DNA from: Bacillota bacterium
GTDB taxonomy: Bacteria > Bacillota > SHA-98 > UBA4971
Reading direction: 5' to 3'
Length of the DNA stretch: 64,000 bases
NCBI GenBank assembly: GCA_014360195.1
Contig: JACIXY010000008.1
Coordinates: 27,406 to 91,405, forward strand
A program made the translations under genes and the position numbers. Below are positions 44,162-52,762 of the stretch, piece by piece; position 1 is the stretch's first letter, and every line of letters begins with the position of its first letter. The notes below the pieces were generated by a model, which did no database searches, had not been told where the DNA came from, and was given only the letters and a program-made list of their open reading frames with translations.

Positions 44162-44791
44162 TCATTTCGTCCCGAACAGCCTGTCCCCGGCGTCGCCCAG
44201 GCCGGGCACTATGTACCCATGGGAGTTCAGGCACTCGTCTATGGCCGCAGTGAAGATGTCCACGTCGGGGTGGTGCTCCTGCACCATCTTGATGCCCTCG
44301 GGCGCGGCAATGAGCACCATCAGTTTGATGTTGACGGCGCCCCGCTCCTTGAGAAACCTCATCGCCGCAGTGGCGGACCCGCCCGTCGCGAGCATCGGGT
44401 CAACGACTATGAGGTCGCGCTCGGATACATCCGGTGGAAGCTTGCAGTAGTAATCGATGGGTTTCAGGGTCTCCGGGTCACGGTAGATGCCGATGTGCCC
44501 GACCTTCGCAGCGGGTATCAGTCTCAGCATACCGTCGACCATGCCAAGGCCAGCCCTGAGGATCGCGATGATGCCGACCTTCTTCCCGGCGATCACCTTG
44601 GTCTTGGCCCGGCCTATTGGCGTTTCGACCTCGGCGTCCTCGAGCGGAAAGTCGCGTGTAACCTCGTAGGCCATGAGGGTTGCAACCTCGCTCACGAGGT
44701 CCCGGAAGTCTTTGGAGCCGGTGTTCTTGTCCCTGATGAACGTGAGTTTGTGCTGAATGAGAGGATGGTCGATGAGGTGGACCCTGGACAT
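44162..44791 (-). CDS. upp: Uracil phosphoribosyltransferase
   Basis: Salvages uracil to UMP with PRPP. The 209-residue product has the PRPP-binding stretch [17 protein letters not shown] and the uracil-binding end [18 protein letters not shown]. The ATG at 44791 lies eight bases after GGGG and just past the rpiB stop; a GTG at 44797 overlaps it (GTGA). It is part of the rpiB-upp-deaminase run. Confidence 0.97.
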   Translation of the reverse strand: MSRVHLIDHPLIQHKLTFIRDKNTGSKDFRDLVSEVATLMAYEVTRDFPLEDAEVETPIGRAKTKVIAGKKVGIIAILRAGLGMVDGMLRLIPAAKVGHIGIYRDPETLKPIDYYCKLPPDVSERDLIVVDPMLATGGSATAAMRFLKERGAVNIKLMVLIAAPEGIKMVQEHHPDVDIFTAAIDECLNSHGYIVPGLGDAGDRLFGTK

Positions 44792-44793
44792 TC

Positions 44794-45243
44794 TCACTTC
44801 CCCTTTCCCGCTTCTCCCAGCGCGATCTTCTCCACGCGTCGGGCATGGCGCCCGCCCGCAAAGCCTGTTTCCAGGAATATTCTGACGATTTCGCGTGCGA
44901 GCTCAAGCCGGATGAGCCTTGCCCCAAGGGTGAGCACGTTTGCGTCGTTGTGCTCGCGTGCAAGCCTCGCGCTCTCGACGTCTCCCGCAAGCGCCGCGCG
45001 CACGCCTGGCACCTTGTTAGCCACGATGGACATGCCTATGCCTGTCCCACATATGAGGACGCCTCTCTCGAACTGCCCGGACGCGACGTCCTTCGCCACG
45101 CGGTAACCTATGTCAGGGTAGTCCACGGGGTCGGAAGACGGCGCTCCGAAGTCCTCTACCTCGTGCCCGAGGGATTTCACGTACTCCTTGAGGCTCTCTT
45201 TCATCTCGAAGCCGGCATGGTCGCTGCCGATGGCAACTCTCAC
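44794..45243 (-). CDS. rpiB: Ribose-5-phosphate isomerase B
   Basis: Interconverts ribose-5-P and ribulose-5-P. The 149-residue product opens [17 protein letters not shown] and has the catalytic-type Cys in [13 protein letters not shown], then [21 protein letters not shown], all standard for RpiB. The GTG start follows AAGGAGGTG by eight bases. It lies between ywlE and upp, as in many Firmicutes. Confidence 0.97.
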   Translation of the reverse strand: MRVAIGSDHAGFEMKESLKEYVKSLGHEVEDFGAPSSDPVDYPDIGYRVAKDVASGQFERGVLICGTGIGMSIVANKVPGVRAALAGDVESARLAREHNDANVLTLGARLIRLELAREIVRIFLETGFAGGRHARRVEKIALGEAGKGK

Positions 45244-45365
45244 TGGCGCAGCACCTCCTTATCGTCTCTGTGTCGCATATTCTTCCTGATTTCTTGCTCC
45301 ATTCTTGAGGAGACAGGCACCCAGGCGCGTCTTCGCCCCCGCATGGCGCCGCCGGGGCTGGTCCG

Positions 45366-45401
45366 CTACACAGTGGTTCTACTCTACACAGTGGTTCTAC
45401 T
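45366..45401. repeat. 18-bp tandem duplication over the ywlE stop codon
   Basis: Two adjacent perfect copies of ctacacagtggttctact (45366-45383 and 45384-45401). The upstream copy in the transcript contains the TAG stop of the phosphatase gene, so the duplication repeats its terminal codon region. Confidence 0.9.
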
Positions 45402-45927
45402 CTGTCGTGGGAGGTTCCTCCGACCTTGTGCGATTTTCTGTGGACATCTCCCTGATTCGCCTTATCGCACCATCGATAGCCCTTTTGATGTTGTCGGCGG
45501 TGGCGCGGTACACCTCGATGGACCCTCCAAACGGGTCGTGTGTGTCGGGGCCGAGCTCGGCCGCAAGGCCCGCAAACTCGTTGAGCGTGAAGACCTTACC
45601 CTCCAGCGACGGGTACCGGCTGAGCACAACCCGCTTGTGAGCAGACGTCATCACGAGGACGAGGTCGGCGCCCTCGACCACATCCTCCCTCAGGAGGCGC
45701 GCGCGGTGGGACGAGATGTCGATGCCACGCTCCATCATGACGGCTCGGGCGTTCTCGGAGGCCAGGTCGCCCTCACGCGCGAAAAGCCCGGCGGACTCAA
45801 CGACCACACCGTCGGCTCGCCCACCGAACTCTTCAGCAAGGGCCTTACGCAGCATCGCCTCGGCCATGGCGCTCCTGCATGTATTCCCGCTGCACACCAC
45901 CACAATTCGCCTCGGCACCGCCACCAC
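45397..45927 (-). CDS. ywlE: Low-molecular-weight phosphatase, YwlE-like (protein arginine phosphatase type)
   Basis: A 176-residue LMW phosphatase with the P-loop VVCSGNTCRSA (C-x5-R) and the general-acid Asp in THDPFGGS. In most tyrosine phosphatases the P-loop reads N-I-C; here it is N-T-C, and in B. subtilis YwlE that Thr gives specificity for phospho-arginine. Position between sua5 and rpiB is the ywl order of Bacillus. Phospho-arginine specificity is inference from this residue. The last ~20 residues are hydrophilic and poorly conserved. Confidence 0.92.
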   Translation of the reverse strand: MVAVPRRIVVVCSGNTCRSAMAEAMLRKALAEEFGGRADGVVVESAGLFAREGDLASENARAVMMERGIDISSHRARLLREDVVEGADLVLVMTSAHKRVVLSRYPSLEGKVFTLNEFAGLAAELGPDTHDPFGGSIEVYRATADNIKRAIDGAIRRIREMSTENRTRSEEPPTTE

Positions 45928-45993
45928 CTGCCACCTCCAGGAATATATCGTTACCGTCTCACGCCATTCCCCAATGCGGATATAACACGCGCG

Positions 45994-47085
45994 CTATATC
46001 ACGTCAACGTCTGATTCCACGTGAGCATGGATGATGCGACCGCCTGAGGCGCGGCGCAGCCGGTTCATGATGGCGAAGCCCAGGCCCGCCTGGTCGAACC
46101 CCTCCGCGAACACCACGTCTACCCCGTCTGTGTCGAACAGGCGCAGCGTGGCGAAGAGAGCGGCCGCCACGGTCGATAGATCCTGCCGCGATCCCGCAAC
46201 GCGCACCACATCGGCATGGCCTGCGTAAAGTGCCTCCGTCTCACGCGAGCACATTACCCCGGCTCTCTCGCCCGCGGCATGACGGGCCTGCACCTCGCGG
46301 AGTATACGGTTGGCAACCGCACCCATCTCGCCCTCCACGAGGACGACGGGCGTCTTCGGAGCATAATGGGTGTATTTCATCCCCGGCGACGGGACCGGGC
46401 CGACAGGCCCCATGGCGACAAAATCCGCGGAAGCCACCGCAACATCGCCCAGCACCTGCTCGAGTTCCTCGACGGTGACGCCGCCGGGCCGCAGGACCTT
46501 CGGGGGGCTTGAGGTCATGTCGAGCACAGTGGACTCCACGCCCACGGTCGTTGGCCCTCCGTCGAGGACCATCTCGATTTTGCCAGCCAGGTCCGCGATG
46601 ACGTGATCCGCCGATGTGGGGCTTGGCCGCCCTGACACGTTCGCGCTGGGAGCGGCGACCGGGACGCCAGACTCAGCTATGAGTGTGAGGGCGATGGTGT
46701 TGTCTGGCATCCGGACGCCAACGGTGGCAAGGCCGGCCGAGACCTCGTCCGGCACCTCGGGCCTTTTCGGGAGCACCAGTGTGAGGGGCCCGGGCCAGAA
46801 CCTCTCCATGAGCGCTTGCGCAAGCGGCGGGACGCCCAGCACAACGCGGTGAGCGTCTTCGGGCGTGGCGACGTGGAGTATGAGAGGATTATCCTGCGGC
46901 CGCCCCTTGGCGGCAAATATCCTCCCGACGGCAGAGGCCGAAAGCCCGTCTGCGCCGAGGCCGTACACCGTTTCCGTGGGAAACGCGACGAGGCCGCCGG
47001 CTCGAATCACCTCGGCAGCCCGCCGGATCTCAGCGACATCCGGGCGCCCCGGGTCCAGGCGTATCACTTCCGTCCTTTTTACCAT
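45994..47085 (-). CDS. sua5: Threonylcarbamoyl-AMP synthase (Sua5/YwlC)
   Basis: Makes threonylcarbamoyl-AMP for the t6A modification of tRNA. The 363-residue product has the YrdC domain (GGLVAFPTETVYGLGADG, KGRPQDNPL, PSANVSGRPSPTS) plus the C-terminal Sua5 domain (PGMKYTHYAPKTPVVLVEG). I placed the start at the ATG at 47085; a GTG at 47106 in the same frame is possible, and neither has an ideal ribosome site. It lies between prmC and ywlE. Confidence 0.95.
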   Translation of the reverse strand: MVKRTEVIRLDPGRPDVAEIRRAAEVIRAGGLVAFPTETVYGLGADGLSASAVGRIFAAKGRPQDNPLILHVATPEDAHRVVLGVPPLAQALMERFWPGPLTLVLPKRPEVPDEVSAGLATVGVRMPDNTIALTLIAESGVPVAAPSANVSGRPSPTSADHVIADLAGKIEMVLDGGPTTVGVESTVLDMTSSPPKVLRPGGVTVEELEQVLGDVAVASADFVAMGPVGPVPSPGMKYTHYAPKTPVVLVEGEMGAVANRILREVQARHAAGERAGVMCSRETEALYAGHADVVRVAGSRQDLSTVAAALFATLRLFDTDGVDVVFAEGFDQAGLGFAIMNRLRRASGGRIIHAHVESDVDVI

Positions 47086-47168
47086 CCGGGAGCCACACCC
47101 TTCCACCTCACCCGGCAGCCGTGTAAATGCGTTGGCCGACTGCCTCGCCCTCCTTTCCGCAACTCGTC

Positions 47169-48086
47169 TTACAGATGAGCCGTGCGCGCTATGACCACAC
47201 GTTCGACTCCGGCGTAGTCCCGAATGACATCGACGCCCCCATATCCGAACTCGTCTACCGCAAGCCGCCTCACGGTTTCAGCCTGGTCGTGGCCCACTTC
47301 GAGCGCCACGAACCCGTCCGCCGCAAGATAGGCCCGCGCACCATCGAGGATTGCCTGCGCGAAGTCGAGCCCAGCATCCCCGCCCGCGAGGGCCGCGCGC
47401 GGCTCTTTCGCCACCTCCGGCGGGAGGCTTGCCATCATTCTGCGGGAGAGGTAGGGCGGGTTGCTCACCACCGCGTGTATCCCGCCCTCGAGGCCCCGTC
47501 CCGCGAGCGGCGACAGGAGATCCCCCTCCAGGAATTCGATCCTGTCTTCGACCCCGTGACGCCTTGCGTTTTCGCGCGCCACGCGAAGCGCCCCGGGAGA
47601 GATGTCCACGGCGATGAGCGACGCATGCCGCACAAACCAGGCAACGCTCACCGCGATCGCGCCGCTACCCGTACCGATGTCCGCAACGATAACAGGCGCC
47701 CTCCCGCCCCCGCCGTCCCGCGCCTCGGCCTCGTGCCCACGAAGCCGCTCTATCACCGCCTCGACCAGCGTCTCCGTCTCAGGCCTCGGGATGAGCACGT
47801 TCTCGTCCACCAGGAATTCGAGGGACATGAACTCTTTCCTGCCCGTTATGTACGCGACAGGCAGCCTCGTGAGCCGCCGCTCCAGGGCTGCCTGGTATGC
47901 CGCATACTCGCCCGCGTCGAGCCGCCGCTCCGGATGGGCGTAAAGGTGCTCGCGCCGCGCCCCCAGCACGTGCGCCAGCAGCACCTCGGCGTCCAGGCGC
48001 GGCGTCGGGATCCCGGCCTCGACGAGGCGCTCCGTGGCCACGCGAAGCGCGTCGCGCACCGTGACGATCCCCACAGGCCTAGCCAA
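47169..48086 (-). CDS. prmC: Peptide chain release factor N5-glutamine methyltransferase
   Basis: Methylates the GGQ glutamine of release factors. The 305-residue product has the helical N-terminal domain, the SAM motif [14 protein letters not shown] and the active-site NPPY ([13 protein letters not shown]). The TTG at 48086 overlaps the end of prfA by 8 bases and has GAGAGG about ten bases upstream; GTGs at 48074 and 48059 are alternatives. Coupling with its substrate gene prfA is the classic arrangement. Confidence 0.95.
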   Translation of the reverse strand: MARPVGIVTVRDALRVATERLVEAGIPTPRLDAEVLLAHVLGARREHLYAHPERRLDAGEYAAYQAALERRLTRLPVAYITGRKEFMSLEFLVDENVLIPRPETETLVEAVIERLRGHEAEARDGGGGRAPVIVADIGTGSGAIAVSVAWFVRHASLIAVDISPGALRVARENARRHGVEDRIEFLEGDLLSPLAGRGLEGGIHAVVSNPPYLSRRMMASLPPEVAKEPRAALAGGDAGLDFAQAILDGARAYLAADGFVALEVGHDQAETVRRLAVDEFGYGGVDVIRDYAGVERVVIARTAHL

Positions 48087-49146
48087 TTTTCTTCAACCTC
48101 TCGCTTTGATCAACCGTGATGAGCCCCGTGATAATCTCGTCGAGGTCTCCCTCGAGGACCTGGCCCAGCTTGTAGAGGGTGAGGTTAATCCTGTGGTCCG
48201 TCACGCGGTTCTGCGGAAAATTGTACGTGCGAATCCGCTCGCTCCGCTCGCCGGTGCCCACCTGCATGCGCCGGGCCTCGTCCACCTCGGCCTTCTGCTC
48301 CTGCTGGAGCTTGTCGAGAAGCCGGGCGCGCAGCACCCGCAGGGCCTTCTCCTTGTTCTTGAGCTGCGACTTCTCGTCCTGGCACGTGACGACCATCCCG
48401 GTGGGGAGATGGGTTATCCTCACGGCGGAGTCAGTAGTGTTGACGCTCTGCCCGCCGTGCCCTGTGGACCGGTACACGTCGATGCGAAGGTCCTCGGGCC
48501 GTATCTCCACCTCGACCTCCTCGGCCTCCGGCAGGACGGCCACGGTCGCGGTGGACGTGTGGATACGCCCGCCCGCCTCGGTGGTGGGCACGCGCTGGAC
48601 CCTGTGGACGCCGCTTTCGTACTTGAGCTTGCTGTACGCACCGCGCCCCTGGACCGCGAATATCACTTCTTTGAATCCGCCGAGGTCGGTCGGGTTCGAA
48701 CTCATGATCTCGATCTGCCACCCCTGCTGCTCGGCATATCGCGCGTACATCCTGAAAAGGTCGGCGGCGAAAAGCGCGGCCTCCTCACCGCCTGTGCCGG
48801 CCCTGATCTCCATGATGACGTCCTTTTCATCGTTGGGGTCTTTGGGAAGCAGCAGGATCTTGAGCTCCCTCTCGAGTCGGGCCTCCTCACCCTTGAGCCT
48901 GTCAAGCTCGGACTGGAGGAAGTCTTCAAGTTCCGGCTCCACGCCGGATTTCAGCATCTCCCTGGCCTCGCTGATCTCAGCGCGAGTCTTCTTATACTGC
49001 CTGTATTTTGTGACGATTTCCTCGAGGCTTGCGTGAGCCTTCGCCGACCTCTGGAACCTCTCCTGGTCGGCCACGACCTGAGGGTCGGCAAGCATGGTCT
49101 CGAGGTCCTCGTATCTCTGTTCGAGCGCGTCAAGCCTGTCCAGCAT
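48079..49146 (-). CDS. prfA: Peptide chain release factor 1
   Basis: Terminates translation at UAG and UAA. The 355-residue product has the N-terminal coiled helices, the stop-codon-reading region [20 protein letters not shown] and the catalytic loop [14 protein letters not shown]. Length and motifs are normal for RF1. The gene begins just downstream of palindromic element B and is followed by prmC. Confidence 0.97.
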   Translation of the reverse strand: MLDRLDALEQRYEDLETMLADPQVVADQERFQRSAKAHASLEEIVTKYRQYKKTRAEISEAREMLKSGVEPELEDFLQSELDRLKGEEARLERELKILLLPKDPNDEKDVIMEIRAGTGGEEAALFAADLFRMYARYAEQQGWQIEIMSSNPTDLGGFKEVIFAVQGRGAYSKLKYESGVHRVQRVPTTEAGGRIHTSTATVAVLPEAEEVEVEIRPEDLRIDVYRSTGHGGQSVNTTDSAVRITHLPTGMVVTCQDEKSQLKNKEKALRVLRARLLDKLQQEQKAEVDEARRMQVGTGERSERIRTYNFPQNRVTDHRINLTLYKLGQVLEGDLDEIITGLITVDQSERLKKIG

Positions 49147-49169
49147 CTATCTCACCCCCCCTACCGGCG

Positions 49170-49277
49170 ACAGAACGCGGTTTTGTTCCAGTAGTTGCCG
49201 GGTTGCCGGTGTTGCACTCTTTCTTGTCACCGGCGCCTCCTCCCAAAAGTCGGGAGCATTTCCGCACCATCACTTAG
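49170..49277. repeat. Palindromic intergenic element, copy B (left end degraded)
   Basis: Shares gttccagtagttgc, the GGGTTGCCGGTG arm, a ttgcactctttc centre, CACCGGC, and the ending cccaaaagtcgggagcattt then cacttag with copies A and C. The left ctaagtg end is not recognisable. The right end overlaps the TAA stop of the DUF1385 gene, so the element sits between that gene and prfA and would form a hairpin in the transcript. Confidence 0.8.
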
Positions 49278-50149
49278 ACGCCGTCTACCTCGAGCACGTC
49301 CTTGAGCGCAGCGATGGCCACCTCGAGCTGGGCATCGTCAGGCTCGCGGGTTGTGAGCCTCTGAAGCCAGAGCCCAGGCGCGATGGCAAGCTCGACGATC
49401 TTCGGCGGATTGCGCCTGCCCGCAAGCCTCACCACCTCATAGGATACCCCGGTGACCAGCGGCAAGAGTGCGAGCCGCGTGGCTATCCGCAACACCAGGG
49501 ACGTCCTCCCGAGCAAAGAGAACATGAGCACCATGATGATCATCACGATGAGCAGAAAGGCCGTGCCGCACCTCGGATGAAGCGTGCTGTGGCGCCTGGC
49601 GTTTTCGACCACAAGGTCCTCGCCCGCCTCGAAGCTGTGGATAACCTTGTGCTCGGCGCCGTGGTACTGGAACACCCGCTGAATGTCTCGCAGTCGCGAC
49701 ACGACGATGATGTAGCCGAGGAATACAAGGAGGCGAAACACCCCCTCGGCAAGGTTGACAGCAACGGGAGACGCAAGCCACCTCTGCAGGATGACGGCCA
49801 CGAGGTTCGGCAGCACTATGAACAGCGCCACAAACACGGCAAGCGACAGAAGGAGAGTGAGAGTAAGCTCCCATGGCTTCAACTTCTCGTCCTCGCCCTC
49901 GCCCGCCGCCTGGTCCGCCGAGAACATGAGGGCGCGAACGCCTACGACTAGCGTCTCGAAGAACGCCACCACCCCGCGCACGAAAGCAAGGCGCAGCGCA
50001 GGATACTTCGCTGTGAGCGTTCCGATTGGCTGCCTGTTTACGACCACGGTCCGGTCCGGCCTCCTCACGGCTATGGCGATGCTCCGCCTACCCCTCATCA
50101 TGACGCCCTCGATGACCGCCTGACCGCCGTAAAAGAACTCCTCGCTCAA
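49274..50149 (-). CDS. DUF1385 membrane protein
   Basis: A 291-residue polytopic protein of the DUF1385 family (function unknown, near prfA in many Firmicutes). It opens FFYGGQAVIEGVMMRGRRSI, has the conserved YHGAEHKVIHSFE with several His/Glu that could bind metal, HPRCGTAFLLIV and about four membrane segments. The TTG at 50149 overlaps the tdk stop (TTGA) and lies ten bases after AAGGAGG. The stop codon lies within the end of palindromic element B. Confidence 0.9.
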   Translation of the reverse strand: MSEEFFYGGQAVIEGVMMRGRRSIAIAVRRPDRTVVVNRQPIGTLTAKYPALRLAFVRGVVAFFETLVVGVRALMFSADQAAGEGEDEKLKPWELTLTLLLSLAVFVALFIVLPNLVAVILQRWLASPVAVNLAEGVFRLLVFLGYIIVVSRLRDIQRVFQYHGAEHKVIHSFEAGEDLVVENARRHSTLHPRCGTAFLLIVMIIMVLMFSLLGRTSLVLRIATRLALLPLVTGVSYEVVRLAGRRNPPKIVELAIAPGLWLQRLTTREPDDAQLEVAIAALKDVLEVDGV

Positions 50150-50739
50150 ACCGAAAGCGCCTCCTTGCCGGGCACCACATGGCATCTGCGGCACCTGGCC
50201 TGATAAGACTCCTTCGCCCCAACAAGCACGATGGGGTCGTCGAAGTTCGCGGGCACCCCGTTGATGATTCTCTGGCTCCGCGTGGCAGGCGCTCCGCACA
50301 CCTCGCACACAGCGTCGAGCTTGGTAACGTGGTCGGCAATGGCCATGACTTTCGCCACCTGGATAAAGGGCTCTCCTCGAAAATCTGTGTCAAGCCCGGC
50401 CACGATCACGCGCACGCCGTTCCCTGCAAGGGTGTCGCACACCCTGACTATGGCCTCGTCAAAGAACTGGGCCTCATCTATGGCGACCACATCCGCGGCT
50501 CCGGCGCTCGTCCGCAGCACCTCCACCGCCCTCGTGACGACGATTGCGTCAATCCTGCCCCCCGCATGGGAGCTGACCTGCCGCACGCTGTACCTGTCAT
50601 CAATGGCCGGCTTGAAAACCTGCACTTCCAGCCCGGCGATCCTCGCGCGCCTGACCCTGCGGATAAGCTCCTCGGTCTTACCGCTATACATGGGGCCCAC
50701 TATCGCCTCGATTCGCCCGGGCGCCTCTGGCTTTGCCAA
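50146..50739 (-). CDS. tdk: Thymidine kinase
   Basis: Salvages thymidine to dTMP. The ~197-residue type II enzyme has the P-loop VGPMYSGKTEELIRR, the Walker B-like DVVAIDEAQFFDE and a zinc site (CEVCG and CRRCH). I chose the TTG at 50739, seven bases after AGAGGGG; an ATG at 50757 lies immediately after the U-tract of the upstream terminator and has no ribosome site. Confidence 0.95.
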   Translation of the reverse strand: MAKPEAPGRIEAIVGPMYSGKTEELIRRVRRARIAGLEVQVFKPAIDDRYSVRQVSSHAGGRIDAIVVTRAVEVLRTSAGAADVVAIDEAQFFDEAIVRVCDTLAGNGVRVIVAGLDTDFRGEPFIQVAKVMAIADHVTKLDAVCEVCGAPATRSQRIINGVPANFDDPIVLVGAKESYQARCRRCHVVPGKEALSV

Positions 50740-50757
50740 CGCGTTTCCCCTCTTCAT

Positions 50758-50782
50758 AAAAACAGAGCCGCCTGGGGCTCTG
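50758..50782 (-). terminator. Terminator/attenuator between rpmE and tdk
   Basis: On the minus strand CAGAGCC and GGCTCTG form a 7-bp stem with a 6-nt loop, followed at once by TTTTT. It should limit expression of the downstream operon relative to rpmE. Confidence 0.75.
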
Positions 50783-50811
50783 CTTGCGCCTCAAATAGAT
50801 TCGGCCCGCTA

Positions 50812-51009
50812 CTATAGACCGTGCCTCTTCTTGAACCTTTCCACCCGACCGCCGGTGTCAACTATCCTCTGCTTGCCGGTAAACATCGGGTGGCACTTGG
50901 AGCATATCTCGACCCTGAGGTCCTTGCGGGTCGAGCCGACCTCGAACTTCTCGCCACACGCGCAAGTTACGGTGGTCATGAAGTACTCCGGATGTATTCC
51001 CTTCTTCAA
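50812..51009 (-). CDS. rpmE: Large-subunit ribosomal protein bL31
   Basis: A 65-residue zinc-binding (C-plus) bL31: [19 protein letters not shown] and [15 protein letters not shown] carry the four-Cys metal site. The TTG at 51009 is preceded by AGGAGG with ideal spacing; the longer frame to 51045 lacks family similarity. It opens the rpmE-tdk-prfA operon behind a strong promoter. Confidence 0.97.
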   Translation of the reverse strand: MKKGIHPEYFMTTVTCACGEKFEVGSTRKDLRVEICSKCHPMFTGKQRIVDTGGRVERFKKRHGL

Positions 51010-51059
51010 CTGGCTCACCTCCTGGACACGCTGGCTCTGCGTCAACGGTCAACGCCGTC

Positions 51060-51088
51060 ATTATAGCACAAAGGACCTGCCTCATCAA
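51060..51088 (-). promoter_or_regulatory. Sigma-A promoter of rpmE
   Basis: Minus strand -35 TTGATG (51088-51083), 17-bp spacer, perfect -10 TATAAT (51065-51060), about 50 bases before the rpmE start. Confidence 0.8.
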
Positions 51089-51121
51089 TGGGAAAGCGGC
51101 CTACCGGCGGCTTACATGGGA

Positions 51122-51152
51122 GAGCGGCTGAGCTCCGTCGGCCCAGCCGCTC
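51122..51152. repeat. Inverted repeat downstream of the small-gene cluster
   Basis: GAGCGGCTG and CAGCCGCTC (9-bp perfect stem, 13-nt loop) ~40 bases after the 51192 stop. No U-tract follows on the minus strand, so it is at most a weak terminator or an mRNA 3' stabiliser. Confidence 0.5.
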
Positions 51153-51191
51153 CAACTGCATCCCTCGCCGTCCTGCTCCGGATCACCGCGA

Positions 51192-51362
51192 TCACCTCAG
51201 CCCGGTGAACATCGCGTTCCTTATGGCCGTGGTGCGAACCTGGTCGAAGTGCTTCTGCGTCAGCATGTCGCGGTAAACCCGCTCGGCACGGGCCTCGCGC
51301 GAGTAGCCCTGGTTCTTCTCCACCTCGACGGCGATCCTGATGTTACCAACCACGAACATCAT
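51192..51362 (-). CDS. 56-residue small protein, paralogue 2
   Basis: An uncharacterised 56-residue protein (MMFVVGNIRIAVEVEKNQG, ending AIRNAMFTGLR) with a GGGGGG ribosome site eight bases before the ATG. Its neighbour at 51442 has exactly the same length and, by eye, 32 of 56 identical residues, concentrated in VGNIR, DMLT, HFDQVR and AIR-AMF. The conservation between two adjacent copies, and not the DNA around them, argues that both are translated. No membrane segment or Cys; charged and probably cytosolic. No homologue recognised. Confidence 0.7.
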   Translation of the reverse strand: MMFVVGNIRIAVEVEKNQGYSREARAERVYRDMLTQKHFDQVRTTAIRNAMFTGLR

Positions 51363-51441
51363 TGCTATAACCCCCCTGAATGGTTATGTATCCTGTTCGG
51401 GCGCCTGGCCCCGTGGTTTCCCCACCATCCCGGGCTACGGG

Positions 51442-51612
51442 CTACCTCCGCCCCATGAACATGGCGTCCCTTATCGCCTTGGAGCGCACCTGGTCGAAAT
51501 GCCTTTCTGTCAGCATATCCTGATACATGCGCTCCCTCCGGGACCTCTCGATCTTGTCCTTGTTGCTCTCTATCTCGATGGAGACCCTGATGTTACCAAC
51601 CATGAATACCAT
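51442..51612 (-). CDS. 56-residue small protein, paralogue 1
   Basis: The partner of the gene at 51192: MVFMVGNIRVSIEIESNKD, ending AIRDAMFMGRR, 56 residues. GGGAGGG lies eight bases before the ATG. The N-terminal part looks like two beta strands and the rest one amphipathic helix rich in Arg, Glu and Asp (RSRRERMYQDMLTERHFDQV). It follows, with overlap, the 68-codon frame at 51570, all downstream of an ABC-2 exporter. Function unknown. Confidence 0.7.
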   Translation of the reverse strand: MVFMVGNIRVSIEIESNKDKIERSRRERMYQDMLTERHFDQVRSKAIRDAMFMGRR

Positions 51613-51776
51613 CTCTGGACCCTCCCTGGTTCAGCGTTGCGAGCGGAGGCTTCGACCACCCCTGCTTCCCTCGACCCGATTTCGTCGCGCACCCTTCCCA
51701 CCGGTTCCTCCAAGGAAACGGCATACAACTTCTTCGTCCCCTGCATCAGGAGGCCGAATAGCCGCTGGTCTACCAT
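51570..51776 (-). CDS. 68-residue small protein downstream of the ABC-2 exporter
   Basis: Starts MVDQRLFGLLMQGTKKLYAV with a near-perfect ribosome site (GAGGAGGTAG, eight to nine bases before the ATG). Its last 14 codons overlap the start of the 56-residue paralogue in another frame, so the true product may be shorter in functional terms. No family recognised, no membrane segment. The strong ribosome site is the main support. Confidence 0.5.
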   Translation of the reverse strand: MVDQRLFGLLMQGTKKLYAVSLEEPVGRVRDEIGSREAGVVEASARNAEPGRVQRWYSWLVTSGSPSR

Positions 51777-51782
51777 GTCGAT

Positions 51783-51887
51783 CTACCTCCTCTCGCGAGC
51801 CTCCGGTTTGAGTATAGCCGTCGCGATTGAACCGTTTCTGAACGCCGTCTCGACGTTTTGCTTCGTCGCATCGTCCGGCCTGAACAA
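51783..51887 (-). CDS. Possible 34-residue peptide gene
   Basis: A TTG-started frame (LFRPDDATKQNVETAFRNGS onward) whose stop codon lies within the ribosome site of the next small gene, a spacing typical of coupled genes. No good ribosome site precedes the TTG, so this is weak. Confidence 0.25.
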   Translation of the reverse strand: MFRPDDATKQNVETAFRNGSIATAILKPEARERR

Positions 51888-51946
51888 CCTCTGAACGGCC
51901 CCAGCTGCACTCGAGCCGCCCCTCAGCAGCCCCTCAGCCGAGCTCC

Positions 51947-52762
51947 TCAGCCGCTCCTCTTGAGTTTCCCTGTGCGCATCGCGTGAAGCTCACCCCAGTT
52001 GAACACCTTTAGCCCCAGGGGAATCAGCACAACCCCGATGGCAAGCAGCAGCGCAAGGTCGCTCCCGATGTCGCGGACGGAGGCATTCCGAAGCAGCGCT
52101 GCGCGTGCCGCTCTAAGGGTATAGGTGGCCGGCGACAGCCGCGAAAGCGGCTGAAGCCATGCCGGCAACACGTCCACCTCGTAGTAGACGCCTGAGACGA
52201 GCAGAATCGCTGCCTCCAGGATGTGCGCCGCCTGCGAGCCCTTCTCCGGAGCCAATAGCGGCAGCACCGCAGCCATCAGCCCGACCCCGATGAAGGACAG
52301 GCTCGATAGCAGGAGCACCACGAACGCTGCCCCGAGGTTGGCGCTGCCGAGGTCCAGCTTGAACAGGGACACAACCGCAAGCATGACCACGACGGTCCTC
52401 ACGGCCCCGTAGGTCGCAGCGTAGAGGCACACCCCGCCGAGGTACGACAGCCGCTTCATGGGTGCCATGAACGAGTACTCGATGGTTCCCTCCCAGCGCT
52501 CCCACTGCACCGACTCAGCCACTTCATGGAAGAGCACCGACAGGAATCCCCAGAGCAGCGCTCCAACGACAAGGTAGAGCACCCTGTCGCCGCCCCCGCC
52601 CCCGCCCCCGGCGGGGTTCACGCCGATGAACGCTATCGTGAGCGTGTTCACCACCGTGTACACGAGAAACACGATCTCCCAGCCAATGTATCTCTTGATG
52701 AGGTTGAAGTTCCGCTCGACGAGAGCGTAGCTTCTGCGCACCTCTCTCACAAGCTCAATCAC
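51947..52762 (-). CDS. ABC-2 type transporter permease
   Basis: A 271-residue inner-membrane subunit with six predicted segments, the NodJ/YadH-like WERWEGTIEYSFMAPMKRL segment and LSPATYTLRAARAALL near the end. A run of seven Gly lies in the first external loop. The GTG at 52762 has GAGGGGG six bases upstream and overlaps the ATPase stop region; an ATG at 52777 lacks a ribosome site. With the preceding ATPase it forms an exporter, substrate unknown; drug, polysaccharide or peptide export are all possible. Confidence 0.88.
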   Translation of the reverse strand: MIELVREVRRSYALVERNFNLIKRYIGWEIVFLVYTVVNTLTIAFIGVNPAGGGGGGGDRVLYLVVGALLWGFLSVLFHEVAESVQWERWEGTIEYSFMAPMKRLSYLGGVCLYAATYGAVRTVVVMLAVVSLFKLDLGSANLGAAFVVLLLSSLSFIGVGLMAAVLPLLAPEKGSQAAHILEAAILLVSGVYYEVDVLPAWLQPLSRLSPATYTLRAARAALLRNASVRDIGSDLALLLAIGVVLIPLGLKVFNWGELHAMRTGKLKRSG

